Of a stretch of DNA of 64,000 nt, positions 55,037 to 63,412 are shown piece by piece (the first letter of the stretch is position 1; each line of letters opens with the position of its first letter). Origin of the DNA: UBA10347 sp905182135 (GTDB lineage Bacteria > Actinomycetota > Acidimicrobiia > Acidimicrobiales > UBA10347); contig CAWUSE010000009.1 of NCBI GenBank assembly GCA_963925805.1, forward strand, positions 62,001-126,000. The letters are read 5' to 3'. Both the position numbers and the translations under genes were made by a program. The notes under the pieces were generated by a model. That model was not told the DNA's origin, searched no databases, and saw nothing but the letters and a program-made list of their open reading frames with translations.

Positions 55037-55825
55037 CGTTGCAGCGCGACGACCCCAGAAAAGTTCGCGAACAGCGGTGCTATTGATTGACCCAGGGGCC
55101 GTGTCATAAGTCAGCACTGGTACGAGCCGATGGCGGTCACCGCCGACTTCTGTTACTCGATGCATCGTGTTGCGGCCGCCGAAGATCGACAAGCTTCCGG
55201 CGCCTAACAGCAACCGCTGCACTTGAGTTTCGTCACCGTCAAGCACCCGCTTGATGGCGTCCAGATCAACGGCATGGTCTGTTCGCATGCCCGGCACGAA
55301 CTCGAAGTGCCCGCCTCGCTCGGCTTCCTGAATCATGATGGTTACGGTGAAAGTGGATTCGTCGAAGTGCCATTCGTGTATATCGCCGTCGCCGTAAACG
55401 TTGATCGAGAGCGCTCCCAGCGGGTCTGCGCCGCGATAGAAGTCGCTATAGCCAAGTACTGAACCGATGAATTGGGTGAGAGCTGGCCAGTCGTACAGCT
55501 GTTGCGACGCCCCATCGGACTCGAGCAAGTCGTTGGCGATCGAGCCGACACTCGTGCGCAACGGCCTCACCCGAGGATCCATGGCATCAATACCGACCAG
55601 GCCATCATCAAGAAATACGTTGTGTTCGCGGCGACAGAAGAAGGCCTGGTCGACTCGAACCGAAACCTCGGCCATGATCGACGCCACCGCATTGCTGGTC
55701 AAGAAACCTGGCAGCACCAGTGCCCCGGTAGCGTTAAACGACTCCGCACAATTCCGCACGAAAGCCCTACCTCCTGCGCTCTCGAGACGGTCAAGAGGGT
55801 AACGGTTGGTATCAACCAGTTGCAT
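55025..55825 (-). CDS. 2-oxoglutarate/Fe(II)-dependent oxygenase-like protein
   Basis: 266 residues. The facial triad is readable as HxD in HEWHFDESTF, the distal His in NTMHRVTEV, and the 2OG-binding Arg in DRHRLVPVLTYDT. The jelly-roll segments MIQEAERGGHFEFVPG and GAGSLSIFGGRNTMH fit. Proteins of this type include ArpA-like and amino-acid hydroxylases. The substrate is unknown. Monocistronic, ending in an 18-bp duplication. Confidence 0.82.
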   Translation of the reverse strand: MQLVDTNRYPLDRLESAGGRAFVRNCAESFNATGALVLPGFLTSNAVASIMAEVSVRVDQAFFCRREHNVFLDDGLVGIDAMDPRVRPLRTSVGSIANDLLESDGASQQLYDWPALTQFIGSVLGYSDFYRGADPLGALSINVYGDGDIHEWHFDESTFTVTIMIQEAERGGHFEFVPGMRTDHAVDLDAIKRVLDGDETQVQRLLLGAGSLSIFGGRNTMHRVTEVGGDRHRLVPVLTYDTAPGSINSTAVRELFWGRRAATLIG

Positions 55826-56005
55826 GAGTAGAGCCTATTCCAAGCGTGCTGCCCCACGAACTGCTCGTCCAACAGCGATATCCCATCGGTGTATTTCGGC
55901 TGGCATATTTCAGCCGGCATAGAACGGACCGTGATACCCCCGGTCAAAGAGTTCAGCTATACCTATCGACCAGTCGTTGACAACTAAATTAAAAGGGATC
56001 GTGTT

Positions 56006-56040
56006 GCTAGATCATAAGGACATAGCCATCATGATCTAGC
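56006..56040. promoter_or_regulatory. Perfect 10-bp inverted repeat upstream of the 330-aa gene
   Basis: GCTAGATCAT at 56006-56015 and its complement ATGATCTAGC at 56031-56040 flank a 15-base spacer. It lies 63 bases before the ATG at 56103. It could be an operator, with half-sites 25 bases apart, or an mRNA hairpin. Confidence 0.5.
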
Positions 56041-56102
56041 GACAGGCTGACGACTACGCTTGCATGAGCGGCCCGGCGCCCGTCGATTAGCAAAGAAACA
56101 CT

Positions 56103-57095
56103 ATGGATCAGCACGTCACGTATCACCCCATAACCGACAACCTGCTTCGTTCATACCGGTATTACCTATCTAGCTATGACGGAGCGAAGGTCGCCGCCGA
56201 CCATTGCGCTGCCGTTGCAATGGACGACGCACTCAGCGCCCAATTTCTTGGTCTGCTGGCACATTTCGCCGCACCGACTGACCGCCCTTTTGACCAAACG
56301 CATGGCTTCAACATTGCGTTGACACAAGGGTTCTTCGGACCGTACTTCTACATCAACAGTGGCCAGCTCAGCACGCTCGGCCACGCCATCGCCCCCTATA
56401 CACAACCGTGGCAACAACTAGTTCCGGGTTGGGACATGGTGGCCACCGCGCAGAACCATGTGCTCTCTCGTTTCTCCAGCGGCGTATTCATCCCGGCCAA
56501 TCGCGTCGCACCGTTGATGAGCGACGCCCATACCACGCCTGAACTCGCACAAGCTCTTGCGACCGCTTTTCCCGGCGAGAAACTGGACCGGTTGTGGTCT
56601 GCTCTTCTCTACGCACACAACGCCGGTGCCGGTCTGCTCGAAGCGGCCAGTGTTGTCGAGCCAAATGCGGCTGATCTCTCAACCAGTGTTTGTTTCACCA
56701 ACTTCGCCCACTGCGATCAGGCCGGGCTGCAGCTCTATGTCAGCAGCCAGCAGGTCACGCCTTTGGTGCCAACCGAACCTAGGCTGCTGGTTCACCCACG
56801 TTGGTCGGACCCAGCCGAGCCGACCCGCAGTGCCCGTTTGCCATCCGTTCCCTGTGTGACAGAGCCGTTGCGAGCCAGACGCAGCGACCTGCCTGTCGAG
56901 GACCATCTGACTATCGACCTAACGGTCGACCCGCCGCTGGCGCACACCGCTGTTGAGGACATAGCGGCCCACGTGCCCGAACCCTCAAGCGAACAACAAC
57001 GCGCACCATCCCCCCGCCGTCGCCGCACGGACTACAGCGGGCCTCCGGCCGACTCCGCTGGCAATCCCATGTCGATGTCCACGTCCGCTAGCTGA
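56103..57095 (+). CDS. Unrecognised 330-residue protein with disordered tail
   Basis: The first 215 residues look globular, with aromatic-rich segments (YRYYLSSYDGAKVAADHCAA, FNIALTQGFFGPYFYINSG, GWDMVATAQNHVLSRF). The last 110 residues are Pro-, Arg- and Ser-rich (APSPRRRRTDYSGPPADSAG) and probably disordered. No signal peptide, membrane helix or known domain is visible. The gene is isolated by gaps on both sides and preceded by a perfect inverted repeat. Function unknown. Amino-acid usage is normal for the region, so it is likely a real gene. Confidence 0.65.
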   Translation: MDQHVTYHPITDNLLRSYRYYLSSYDGAKVAADHCAAVAMDDALSAQFLGLLAHFAAPTDRPFDQTHGFNIALTQGFFGPYFYINSGQLSTLGHAIAPYTQPWQQLVPGWDMVATAQNHVLSRFSSGVFIPANRVAPLMSDAHTTPELAQALATAFPGEKLDRLWSALLYAHNAGAGLLEAASVVEPNAADLSTSVCFTNFAHCDQAGLQLYVSSQQVTPLVPTEPRLLVHPRWSDPAEPTRSARLPSVPCVTEPLRARRSDLPVEDHLTIDLTVDPPLAHTAVEDIAAHVPEPSSEQQRAPSPRRRRTDYSGPPADSAGNPMSMSTSAS

Positions 57096-57339
57096 CAACG
57101 AACCACCCCAATAGCGCGCTCAGACATGTCATGTGTCGCCTACTGCGATTATGCCGCCCAAGGCCAGACTGATCGTTTACCCCATGGCTGCACAAAACAT
57201 GAACACCATTGATCGGTCTAGATGGTGTTCGTAACCATCATCGAGATGGCGAGGTAGCGGTCTTGCTCAACAGCTGAGTATCGAGATAGCGCGATGAGCG
57301 ATCCCGCTAGCGAAGAGTCGCGAATATTTTATCCGCCCA

Positions 57340-57930
57340 CTACTTCTTGATAGCGCTGAGCAGTGCAGCGCACGCCCGGCTTCGATGGCTGACCGAGTTC
57401 TTCTCGGCTGGGGAGTGTTCGCCAAATGTTCGCCCATCGCCTTCGGCTGGAATGAACAACGAGTCATAGCCGAAACCCTGGTCGCCTCGTTCGACAAGGC
57501 CAATGCTTCCTTCACACGTTCCCTCGGCGACAACCTCGGTTCCGTCTGGCCAACACAACACCATGACCGTGCGGAACCGTGCTGTGCGTCCACCCTCAGG
57601 CGTCCCGATCAGCTCGGCCATCAGCCGCTTACGGTTTGCAGCATCGTCGTGGTCACCACCGCTGTAATACGCAGATTCGACGCCGGGAGCGCCGCCAAGG
57701 GCGTCGACCTCGAGCCCACTGTCGTCTGCAAGTGCAACCTGACCAGACGCCTCGGCAATAGCGGCCGCTTTCAGGCGAGCGTTTCCCACAAAAGTGCCCG
57801 CATCCTCGACGACCTCGGGCACATCAGCTGGACGCGCCAGAAGAACGACGGCATCACCAAAGACAGCGCTCATCTCGGTGAGTTTGTGATCATTTGCCGT
57901 GGCGGAAATCACGACCAAAGAATGAGCCAT
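57340..57930 (-). CDS. rdgB: RdgB/HAM1-type non-canonical purine NTP pyrophosphatase
   Basis: 196 residues from ATG 57930. It hydrolyses dITP, dXTP and ITP to monophosphates to keep deaminated purines out of nucleic acids. Landmarks: ISATANDHKLTEM, DAGTFVGNARLKA, ALADDSGLEVDALGG, PGVESAYYSG, GFGYDSLFIP and SHRSRA. The frame is open to 58095, but that part overlaps rph and lacks family similarity. It begins four bases after the rph stop, as expected for an operon. Confidence 0.95.
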   Translation of the reverse strand: MAHSLVVISATANDHKLTEMSAVFGDAVVLLARPADVPEVVEDAGTFVGNARLKAAAIAEASGQVALADDSGLEVDALGGAPGVESAYYSGGDHDDAANRKRLMAELIGTPEGGRTARFRTVMVLCWPDGTEVVAEGTCEGSIGLVERGDQGFGYDSLFIPAEGDGRTFGEHSPAEKNSVSHRSRACAALLSAIKK

Positions 57931-57934
57931 GACG

Positions 57935-58669
57935 TCAGCTGCGGTGAGCAGGCGGTGTCTGCAACACCGACCGTTGCGCCTCGATGATTTCGGCAATGCC
58001 CTTCTCGGCCAGGCCGAGCATTGCATCAAGCTCGCTGCGACTGTAAGGGGCGCCCTCTGCTGTTCCCTGCACTTCGATAAAGGAGCCTGCCCCAACCATG
58101 ACCACGTTCATGTCAACTTCGGCGTTGGCATCTTCGATGTACGGCAAGTCCAGACGCGGTTCGCCATCAATAATGCCTACCGAAATCGCAGCGCAGTAGT
58201 CGGTAATCGGGTGTTCGGCCAGCTCACCAGCCTGGACAAGGCGCGTGCACGCATCGTGCAGGGCAACGAAAGCGCCACTTATCGCTGTAGTTCGGGTGCC
58301 ACCATCAGCCTGCAACGCATCACAGTCCAAGATGATCTGTCGCTCGCCGAGCTTCTTCATGTCCACGACGGACCGTAAGGAACGCCCGATCAGCCGTTGG
58401 ATCTCTTGGGTACGGCCGGACTGCTTGCCCTTGGCCGCTTCGCGGTTCGCTCGACCAGGCGTTGAGCCTGGGAGCATCGAATATTCGGCGGTGACCCAGC
58501 CTTCACCAGAGCCCTTCATCCAGCGAGGCACACCTTCGTCGATCGACGCTGTGCAAAGCAGTTGCGTTCGACCAAACGACGCAAGCACAGAGCCAGCCGC
58601 CATATCAGTGAAGTCACGTTCAAAGGTGAATGGGCGTAGTTCGTCGGTTTGACGGCCATCAGGTCGCAC
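57935..58669 (-). CDS. rph: Ribonuclease PH
   Basis: 244 residues of the phosphorolytic 3'-exoribonuclease that trims tRNA 3' ends. RPDGRQTDELRPFTFERDF, GSVLASFGRTQLLCTASID, LPGSTPGRANREAAKGKQSG and ILDCDALQADGGTRTTAISG are diagnostic, including the RNA-binding Arg residues. Part of the conserved murI-MBL-rph-rdgB run. Confidence 0.96.
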   Translation of the reverse strand: MRPDGRQTDELRPFTFERDFTDMAAGSVLASFGRTQLLCTASIDEGVPRWMKGSGEGWVTAEYSMLPGSTPGRANREAAKGKQSGRTQEIQRLIGRSLRSVVDMKKLGERQIILDCDALQADGGTRTTAISGAFVALHDACTRLVQAGELAEHPITDYCAAISVGIIDGEPRLDLPYIEDANAEVDMNVVMVGAGSFIEVQGTAEGAPYSRSELDAMLGLAEKGIAEIIEAQRSVLQTPPAHRS

Positions 58670-58725
58670 AGCAGGTCCTCAACAATGGTGGAAAGAAGGG
58701 TTTGGAATCGCAGCTCTAGGCAGGA

Positions 58726-59478
58726 TCAGATCCCGGAGGCAGCGTATTGCTGGCCGACCTCGGCCAGCACAATCTGGCCTGAGAACTTCGCCGAAGCTCG
58801 CTCAAGATGAGCAGCCCGGTCCTCGAGCGGTGCCTGATGAGTCAGCACGACTCGCTGCACCCCTGCCTGCGCGGCCAACTCACCAGCCTCGTCTGCAGCA
58901 AGATGCAGGACGCCTGGGTGTTCGCTTCGTTCCAGAAACGTCGACTCGATCAGCGCAAGATCAATCGGACCACTTCGTTCGACCATTGAATTTAGTGAGA
59001 ACCCCGGACCGGTATCGCTGGTAAAGACGATTGAGTGACCGCCGCTGTCTGTCCGTGTGGCTAGCGTGGGAATGTAGTGCTCGGTCTCGGCAAAAGTCCA
59101 TGCTTGGTCACCGACGGTGATCTGATCATCAGATTCGATCACCCGCCAATCAAATGGCACATCGATGTCAGGTCCAATGAGTGAACGGGCCTGGGCGGCC
59201 ATGTGTGCGTTCGAGTACACCGGCAGGCGGGACCGGGTCTCGTACCACTGAATAGCGTTTGCGACCACGGGCATTTCGAGCCAATGGTCGGGATGAGCGT
59301 GCGTCAAGACAACGGCGTCGAGATCACCAAGTGAGCAGACTGCCTGCAGATTCGCAAGCGTGCCGGGGCCAGCGTCCAGCCAAACATTCGCTTGAGGGGA
59401 CTGAATCAGATATCCGCTACACGCGCCTCCTGCTGCGGCGTAGCTACCTGAGCAACCAAGCACGGTGACCGCCAACAT
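58726..59478 (-). CDS. Rv1339-like MBL-fold phosphodiesterase
   Basis: 250 residues of the metallo-beta-lactamase fold related to RNase Z. The metal motif is LTHAHPDHW, and GCSGSYAAAGGACSGYLIQS, VFTSDTGPG and VVLTHQAPLED follow. In mycobacteria the same-position gene Rv1339, between murI and rph, has been reported to be an atypical class II cAMP phosphodiesterase; synteny and sequence support orthology. ATG 59478 (MLAVTVLGCSG) is preferred to the earlier codon at 59496. Confidence 0.85.
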   Translation of the reverse strand: MLAVTVLGCSGSYAAAGGACSGYLIQSPQANVWLDAGPGTLANLQAVCSLGDLDAVVLTHAHPDHWLEMPVVANAIQWYETRSRLPVYSNAHMAAQARSLIGPDIDVPFDWRVIESDDQITVGDQAWTFAETEHYIPTLATRTDSGGHSIVFTSDTGPGFSLNSMVERSGPIDLALIESTFLERSEHPGVLHLAADEAGELAAQAGVQRVVLTHQAPLEDRAAHLERASAKFSGQIVLAEVGQQYAASGI

Positions 59479-59601
59479 CAGGTTGCAGTCTGGCACAACT
59501 TGTTCCTAGTCGTCAGGTGGGAGCTTGCGACGGCGGCCACATTGCCCTATCAGGCTGTTTACTAGCTCGCCCCGAAGCCTCAGCAGATTCGGTGCAATTG
59601 G

Positions 59602-60408
59602 TTATGGCCAGGTGTGATGTTCGACGCCAGCCAACTCGATCCCCAACAATTGCTCCCCAATCTGCTGGAAGCGGGAAGCATCCCCCGACGACACCCACCG
59701 ATGGTTGGTGCTAGTGCGCTGTTCCCGCTTGGGAATCGTTCCATCAAGGATTGCTCGCCGAACAGCAAATGCAGTCTCGTCTGCCGACGAAACCAGTGTC
59801 ACATCGCGACCCATCACCCGCGAGATCGTGCGTGCCAGGAACGGATAATGAGTACACCCCAGCAACAGACTGTCAACCTTCGCGTCTCTCACCGGGGCAA
59901 GTAACCGTTCGGCCAAAACGAGCGCCTGGTCACTTGCGGTCTCGCCACGCTCGACGAACTCGACGAAGCCGGGACACGCCGCACACAGTAGATCAACCGA
60001 GGGATCAACCGAGGCGAAGGCCTGCTGATAAGCTCCCGACGAAATAGTGGTCACTGTGCCGATCACGCCGACGCGACCCTGCACTGTTGCACCGATAGCG
60101 GCTCGCACGCCCGGCTCGATCACACCGATCACCGGCACCGGACACTCGGCTTGCAGCTCTTTGAGCGCTGCTGCGGACGCCGTGTTGCAGGCAACCACGA
60201 TGGCCTTGACGCCAGCTTCATCGACCAGCCACTGCGCTATCTGACGAGCGAAGCCAAGCAGTTGGCCGAGGCTGCGGGGACCGTACGGGTAACGATCGGT
60301 GTCGCCGAAGTACACGAGATTCTCGTTTGGCAGCAGGTCGATCAACGCACGAGCAACAGTGAGCCCACCGAAGCCGCTGTCGAAGACGCCAATAGGCTGG
60401 TCGTGCAC
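59602..60408 (-). CDS. murI: Glutamate racemase
   Basis: 268 residues from GTG 60408 (VHDQPIGVFDSGFGGLTVAR). It supplies D-glutamate for peptidoglycan. The two catalytic Cys are in VVACNTASAAAL and LLGCTHYPFL. The frame stays open to 60543, but the family N-terminus begins at PIGVFDSGFGG. Neighbours match the mycobacterial order. Confidence 0.95.
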   Translation of the reverse strand: MHDQPIGVFDSGFGGLTVARALIDLLPNENLVYFGDTDRYPYGPRSLGQLLGFARQIAQWLVDEAGVKAIVVACNTASAAALKELQAECPVPVIGVIEPGVRAAIGATVQGRVGVIGTVTTISSGAYQQAFASVDPSVDLLCAACPGFVEFVERGETASDQALVLAERLLAPVRDAKVDSLLLGCTHYPFLARTISRVMGRDVTLVSSADETAFAVRRAILDGTIPKREQRTSTNHRWVSSGDASRFQQIGEQLLGIELAGVEHHTWP

Positions 60409-60591
60409 GTCGGACAGAGTACTGAGCTTCAGCCACTCGCCGGTGAAACTGCATTTCCAACGCAGTGCGCTACGCGCCCCTTTGTCCGTAAAACTCGTCC
60501 TGATAACGAGGTGACAGTGTCGATCTCGACAACGAGTGATCACCCTGATCTGGGCTTCTCCAACTATGAAGGCGAGTTTCTTGCCGAGGCG

Positions 60592-61209
60592 TTACTCGTT
60601 GACGGGCAGATCAGGAATTTCGACCATGTGGTCGTCAACATCATCAAATTCAAACCGCAGCGCCCATTCGTCGTGGCGTGCATGATGTAGCTGCCGATCA
60701 TGTAACTGAACTCAAGAATAACGACCTCAGACAGGTGCTCGTGCTGTACGGCAAAGATGTCGTCGGCCACGCGCCCTTGTCCTAGGGTCAGCGCATCGGT
60801 GAAGGCCAGCACAGCCCGTTCGACAGGAGAGAAACAGTCGGCAACTTGCCAGCCTCCGATCGCTTCGATCTGTTCCTCGGGTACCCCTTAATCGCGTGCT
60901 GCCTTGAGACGCTGGCTAGAGACAAACAGACTGCTGCAAGTCCAACCAGCTCGCATCTGTCCAAGCTCGCGAAGCTTGGGATCAAGTTCACGGGCCGGCG
61001 ACTGGTACTAGGCAAAGAGCCCACTTGCATGATCACAGGTGTCCGCTGACAGGGCAAAGACCGTCCACCAATCACCCGGCGTTCCCGAGGGGGGTGCCGG
61101 GTTCCACGACCGGATCACGGTCGCCGAACACCATTCTGGATACGTGGGCGCCCGCCTTGTGGCCACTGGCCTTGATCTCGCTGAGTGATACTTCTCGCAG
61201 CCGTGCCAT
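60592..61209 (-). pseudogene. Decayed carboxymuconolactone decarboxylase family gene
   Basis: Three reading-frame pieces together cover a full member of the AhpD/CMD-like family. The start MARLREVSLSEIK leads to FGDRDPVVEPGTPLGNAG, which ends at a TGA. A shift gives GDWWTVFALSADTCDHA. The next piece has RELDPKLRELGQMRAGWTCS, is broken by an in-frame TAA near 60889, and continues as EEQIEAIGGWQVADCFSPVE and RAVLAFTDALTLGQGRVADD. A further shift near 60660 restores the C-terminus ALRFEFDDVDDHMVEIPD with TAA at 60592-60594. At least three disabling changes are visible. Confidence 0.88.
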
Positions 61210-61265
61210 GGCCCGAACATGGCGAATGGCCGCACGGCAAGTGCAGCGAAGCCACGTTGGTCGAA

Positions 61266-61754
61266 TCAGTCAGCCAACCGCAATGGCATTGCCGCAGCGA
61301 CCGCTACCGTCCCGCCTTCATCCTGGGAGTCGTCATCACCGCTGGTCACCACGACGGGGATCTCGGTGATTGTTTCACCGTCGATCGTGAAACATCGTAA
61401 AACCGGCTCGGCATGACGCAGCGACACAATCACCTGACGAAACGTGCCGAACGGGTCGAACCCGGCACTGTCTCGCACGTCCGTTGGCGACGGATACGCC
61501 GTTGTCTCGGTATGTGAATGCATGACCCCAATCAGCACACGACCAGCATCCTCAACGTCTCGCTCCAGTTCAAGCATCTGCTGGCCATCCAGCGCAAATA
61601 CCGCCGGCGACACCTTGGTGTTGCGCATCGGATGGAAGTAGTCGATGAGTTCTACGCCTGCCTGGGTCGAGAACATGCCGCACGCTTCGTTCGGCATTTC
61701 GGCGATCGCATGCGCAAATATCTGGTCTCTGACCTGGGGCGTGATGCGCAACAC
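61266..61754 (-). CDS. mec: Mec-like JAMM/MPN+ metalloprotease
   Basis: About 162 residues if started at GTG 61754. The zinc motif HxHx7SxxD is intact in MHSHTETTAYPSPTDVRDS, and the catalytic Glu is in MPNEACGMFS. In Mycobacterium the homologue Rv1334 (Mec) removes cysteine from the carrier CysO in an O-phosphoserine-dependent cysteine pathway. Here cysO and cysM, which normally follow it, are absent; a pseudogene fills the place. The open frame extends to 61877, but that would overlap the divergent smpB start at 61818, so the true start is probably 61754 or TTG 61751. Confidence 0.85.
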   Translation of the reverse strand: MLRITPQVRDQIFAHAIAEMPNEACGMFSTQAGVELIDYFHPMRNTKVSPAVFALDGQQMLELERDVEDAGRVLIGVMHSHTETTAYPSPTDVRDSAGFDPFGTFRQVIVSLRHAEPVLRCFTIDGETITEIPVVVTSGDDDSQDEGGTVAVAAAMPLRLAD

Positions 61755-61817
61755 AGGCTGACCGTAGCGGCCAAAACCTGATGCCCATAGGCCAAGTGCC
61801 CCGATACGGTTGCCGCT

Positions 61818-62294
61818 ATGGCGAAGCGCAAGAAGGCCGAACCGGGTGTGGTCGCTTCGAACCGGCGCGCCCGGCACGAGTTCGAGATTGGCGAGACATT
61901 CGAGTGCGGCATTGTCTTAAAAGGCTCTGAGGTCAAGTCCCTGCGAGAGTCCAAGGTCACTATTGCCGATGCCTACGCTCGTGTGAGCAACAACGAGCTC
62001 TGGCTCTTCGGCCTTCATGTGGGGCAATACAGCAGCAGTGGCGCCTTTGCTCACAACCCAGACCGGGATAAGAAGTTGCTTGTTCACCGCAGCGAAATCA
62101 CCACTATCCGCCGGGCACTCGAACATGACGGACGCACACTCGTGCCGCTGAAGCTCTACTTCAAAGACGGCCGCGCCAAAATTGAGATCGCCATTGCCCG
62201 GCGACGTCGCACCGAAGACAAGCGCCAAGCGATCCGTGAGAAAGACATGGCAGCCGAGGCGCGCAAGGCAATGTCAGCCGCTCGTTACGGCTGA
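61818..62294 (+). CDS. smpB: SsrA-binding protein SmpB
   Basis: 158 residues. NRRARHEFEIGETFECGIVL, GSEVKSLRESKVTIADAYAR and the C-terminal basic helix RRRRTEDKRQAIREKDMAAE are standard. SmpB brings tmRNA to ribosomes stalled without a stop codon. The ssrA gene follows 335 bases downstream on the same strand. Confidence 0.96.
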   Translation: MAKRKKAEPGVVASNRRARHEFEIGETFECGIVLKGSEVKSLRESKVTIADAYARVSNNELWLFGLHVGQYSSSGAFAHNPDRDKKLLVHRSEITTIRRALEHDGRTLVPLKLYFKDGRAKIEIAIARRRRTEDKRQAIREKDMAAEARKAMSAARYG

Positions 62295-62629
62295 GTCTGA
62301 CGTCATTCGACTTGTGGCGGTGCCTGTCCCGGGGAATCCATAGCAAGTTCTCGTCGAACGTCGGGTCTTCGGAAAGCATTCACATGCCAGCAGATGCAGC
62401 ACCGCCGAATGGCAGCGCCCATACCGTGTCAGGCGGACACCTCAACGATGCGAAGCGGCCGCCCAAAGCGAGTGCTTCCTGGCTCTCCAGCACGCGCTAG
62501 GCGATGCGCTTCTAGTGGTTCATCACGTGCTGAGTCGCATCGGCACACGAAGCACTTCCCCAGTTGGCTAAGCTAGAGGTGTTCTTTGAAATGTGAATCT
62601 GTTTAGTCACAGATGCACTTCCAATCCAC
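62295..62629. other. Region between smpB and ssrA
   Basis: 335 bases without a supported gene. It should contain the ssrA promoter; TTGGCT near 62564 and TGAAAT 17 bases later are a possible but weak -35/-10 pair. Nothing else is recognised. Confidence 0.35.
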
Positions 62630-63021
62630 GGGGCTGACTGGTTTCGACGCCGAGGACGGAAGCCGACCTGTGCGACCAGAGTGGCCCAGACTCTTTAAAC
62701 GGGGCACACAAAAACACGGCAACCAAAATGCCCGTGTTGCTCTCGCTGCCTAGTTTTCTAGACAGATGAACAACACACATCGCGTCCCCTTAGGGGATGG
62801 CGGGGCCTGATCACTGCAGCCTGGCAACAGAAGCAGTGAAGGACGGCAGGGAAAGACCGCTGACGGCGAGAAAGACCGCTGACCCCAGGGAAAGACCGGT
62901 GGCAGACACTTCGGTGTCAGGGGACTCAGCCCTGAAGTAGCCATAACGCTTCGAACCGGGAATGGTCGTATCGCAGCCGGTGACCCCTTGACGGACGGGG
63001 GTTCGATTCCCCCCAGCTCCA
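62630..63021 (+). ncRNA. ssrA: Transfer-messenger RNA
   Basis: A 392-nt one-piece tmRNA. The 5' end GGGGCTGACTGGTTTCGAC pairs with the 3' end CAGCTCC to form the acceptor stem, followed by discriminator A; the T-arm is GGGGG-TTCGATT-CCCCC. The tag frame ends at TAG 62751-62753 and encodes TQKHGNQNARVALAA, so the degron ends in the usual ALAA. The resume codon is probably near 62703-62706. Three GAAAGACCG-type repeats at about 62840-62910 fit the pseudoknot region. Confidence 0.96.
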
Positions 63022-63046
63022 CTGTGTGATGTCGCCAGACATCGGC

Positions 63047-63086
63047 AAGGCCTGAACCCTCGGGTTCAGGCCTTTGTGCTTTTTGT
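63047..63086 (+). terminator. Intrinsic terminator of ssrA
   Basis: AAGGCCTGAACCC at 63047-63059 pairs with GGGTTCAGGCCTT at 63062-63074, leaving a tetraloop in practice, and is followed by TGTGCTTTTTG. It lies 26 bases after the mature tmRNA end. Confidence 0.92.
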
Positions 63087-63412
63087 TGGCGATTGCTACT
63101 TGCGGACCATTTGATCGTGGTCCCGGTTGATCGTGGTCCCGGCGCGCAGGCCTCTAGGCGCAGCCACCTCAGGTACAAGGTGCCCGCTGGCATACGTGAC
63201 GCGATGGACCTAATTATTCGATTTCTGTTCCCTTTCAGGCGTCAGTGTCAGCAGCACCGCCGGTTTCTTTGAGCGAGGCCGAGGGCTCTACTGATGAGTC
63301 AGACAGGCACCCACTTGTTCTTGGGTAATTGTGATGATTACGTCGAGGGCGCATCCTGGATCTACCCAGATTCCAACATCGACAGTACGATCTTGTTTAG
63401 GTGACCGGGGCA
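63087..63412. other. Intergenic stretch after ssrA
   Basis: About 325 bases between the ssrA terminator and the last gene. No gene is supported on either strand. It holds the promoter of the DUF2797-like gene. A CTGATGAG stretch near 63290 is not followed by a hammerhead core. Confidence 0.35.

Noticed and set aside
54345..55109. Long plus-strand frame past the MFS gene
   Set aside because: Most of it is an out-of-frame shadow of the MFS transporter, with no domain in the remainder.
62750..63193. Minus-strand 147-codon frame across the tmRNA
   Set aside because: It is antisense to ssrA and its terminator; the segment GGIEPPSVKG comes from the T-arm, a common false annotation.
63285..63310. 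CTGATGAG resembling a hammerhead ribozyme core
   Set aside because: No GAAA core element or flanking stems follow at the required distance.
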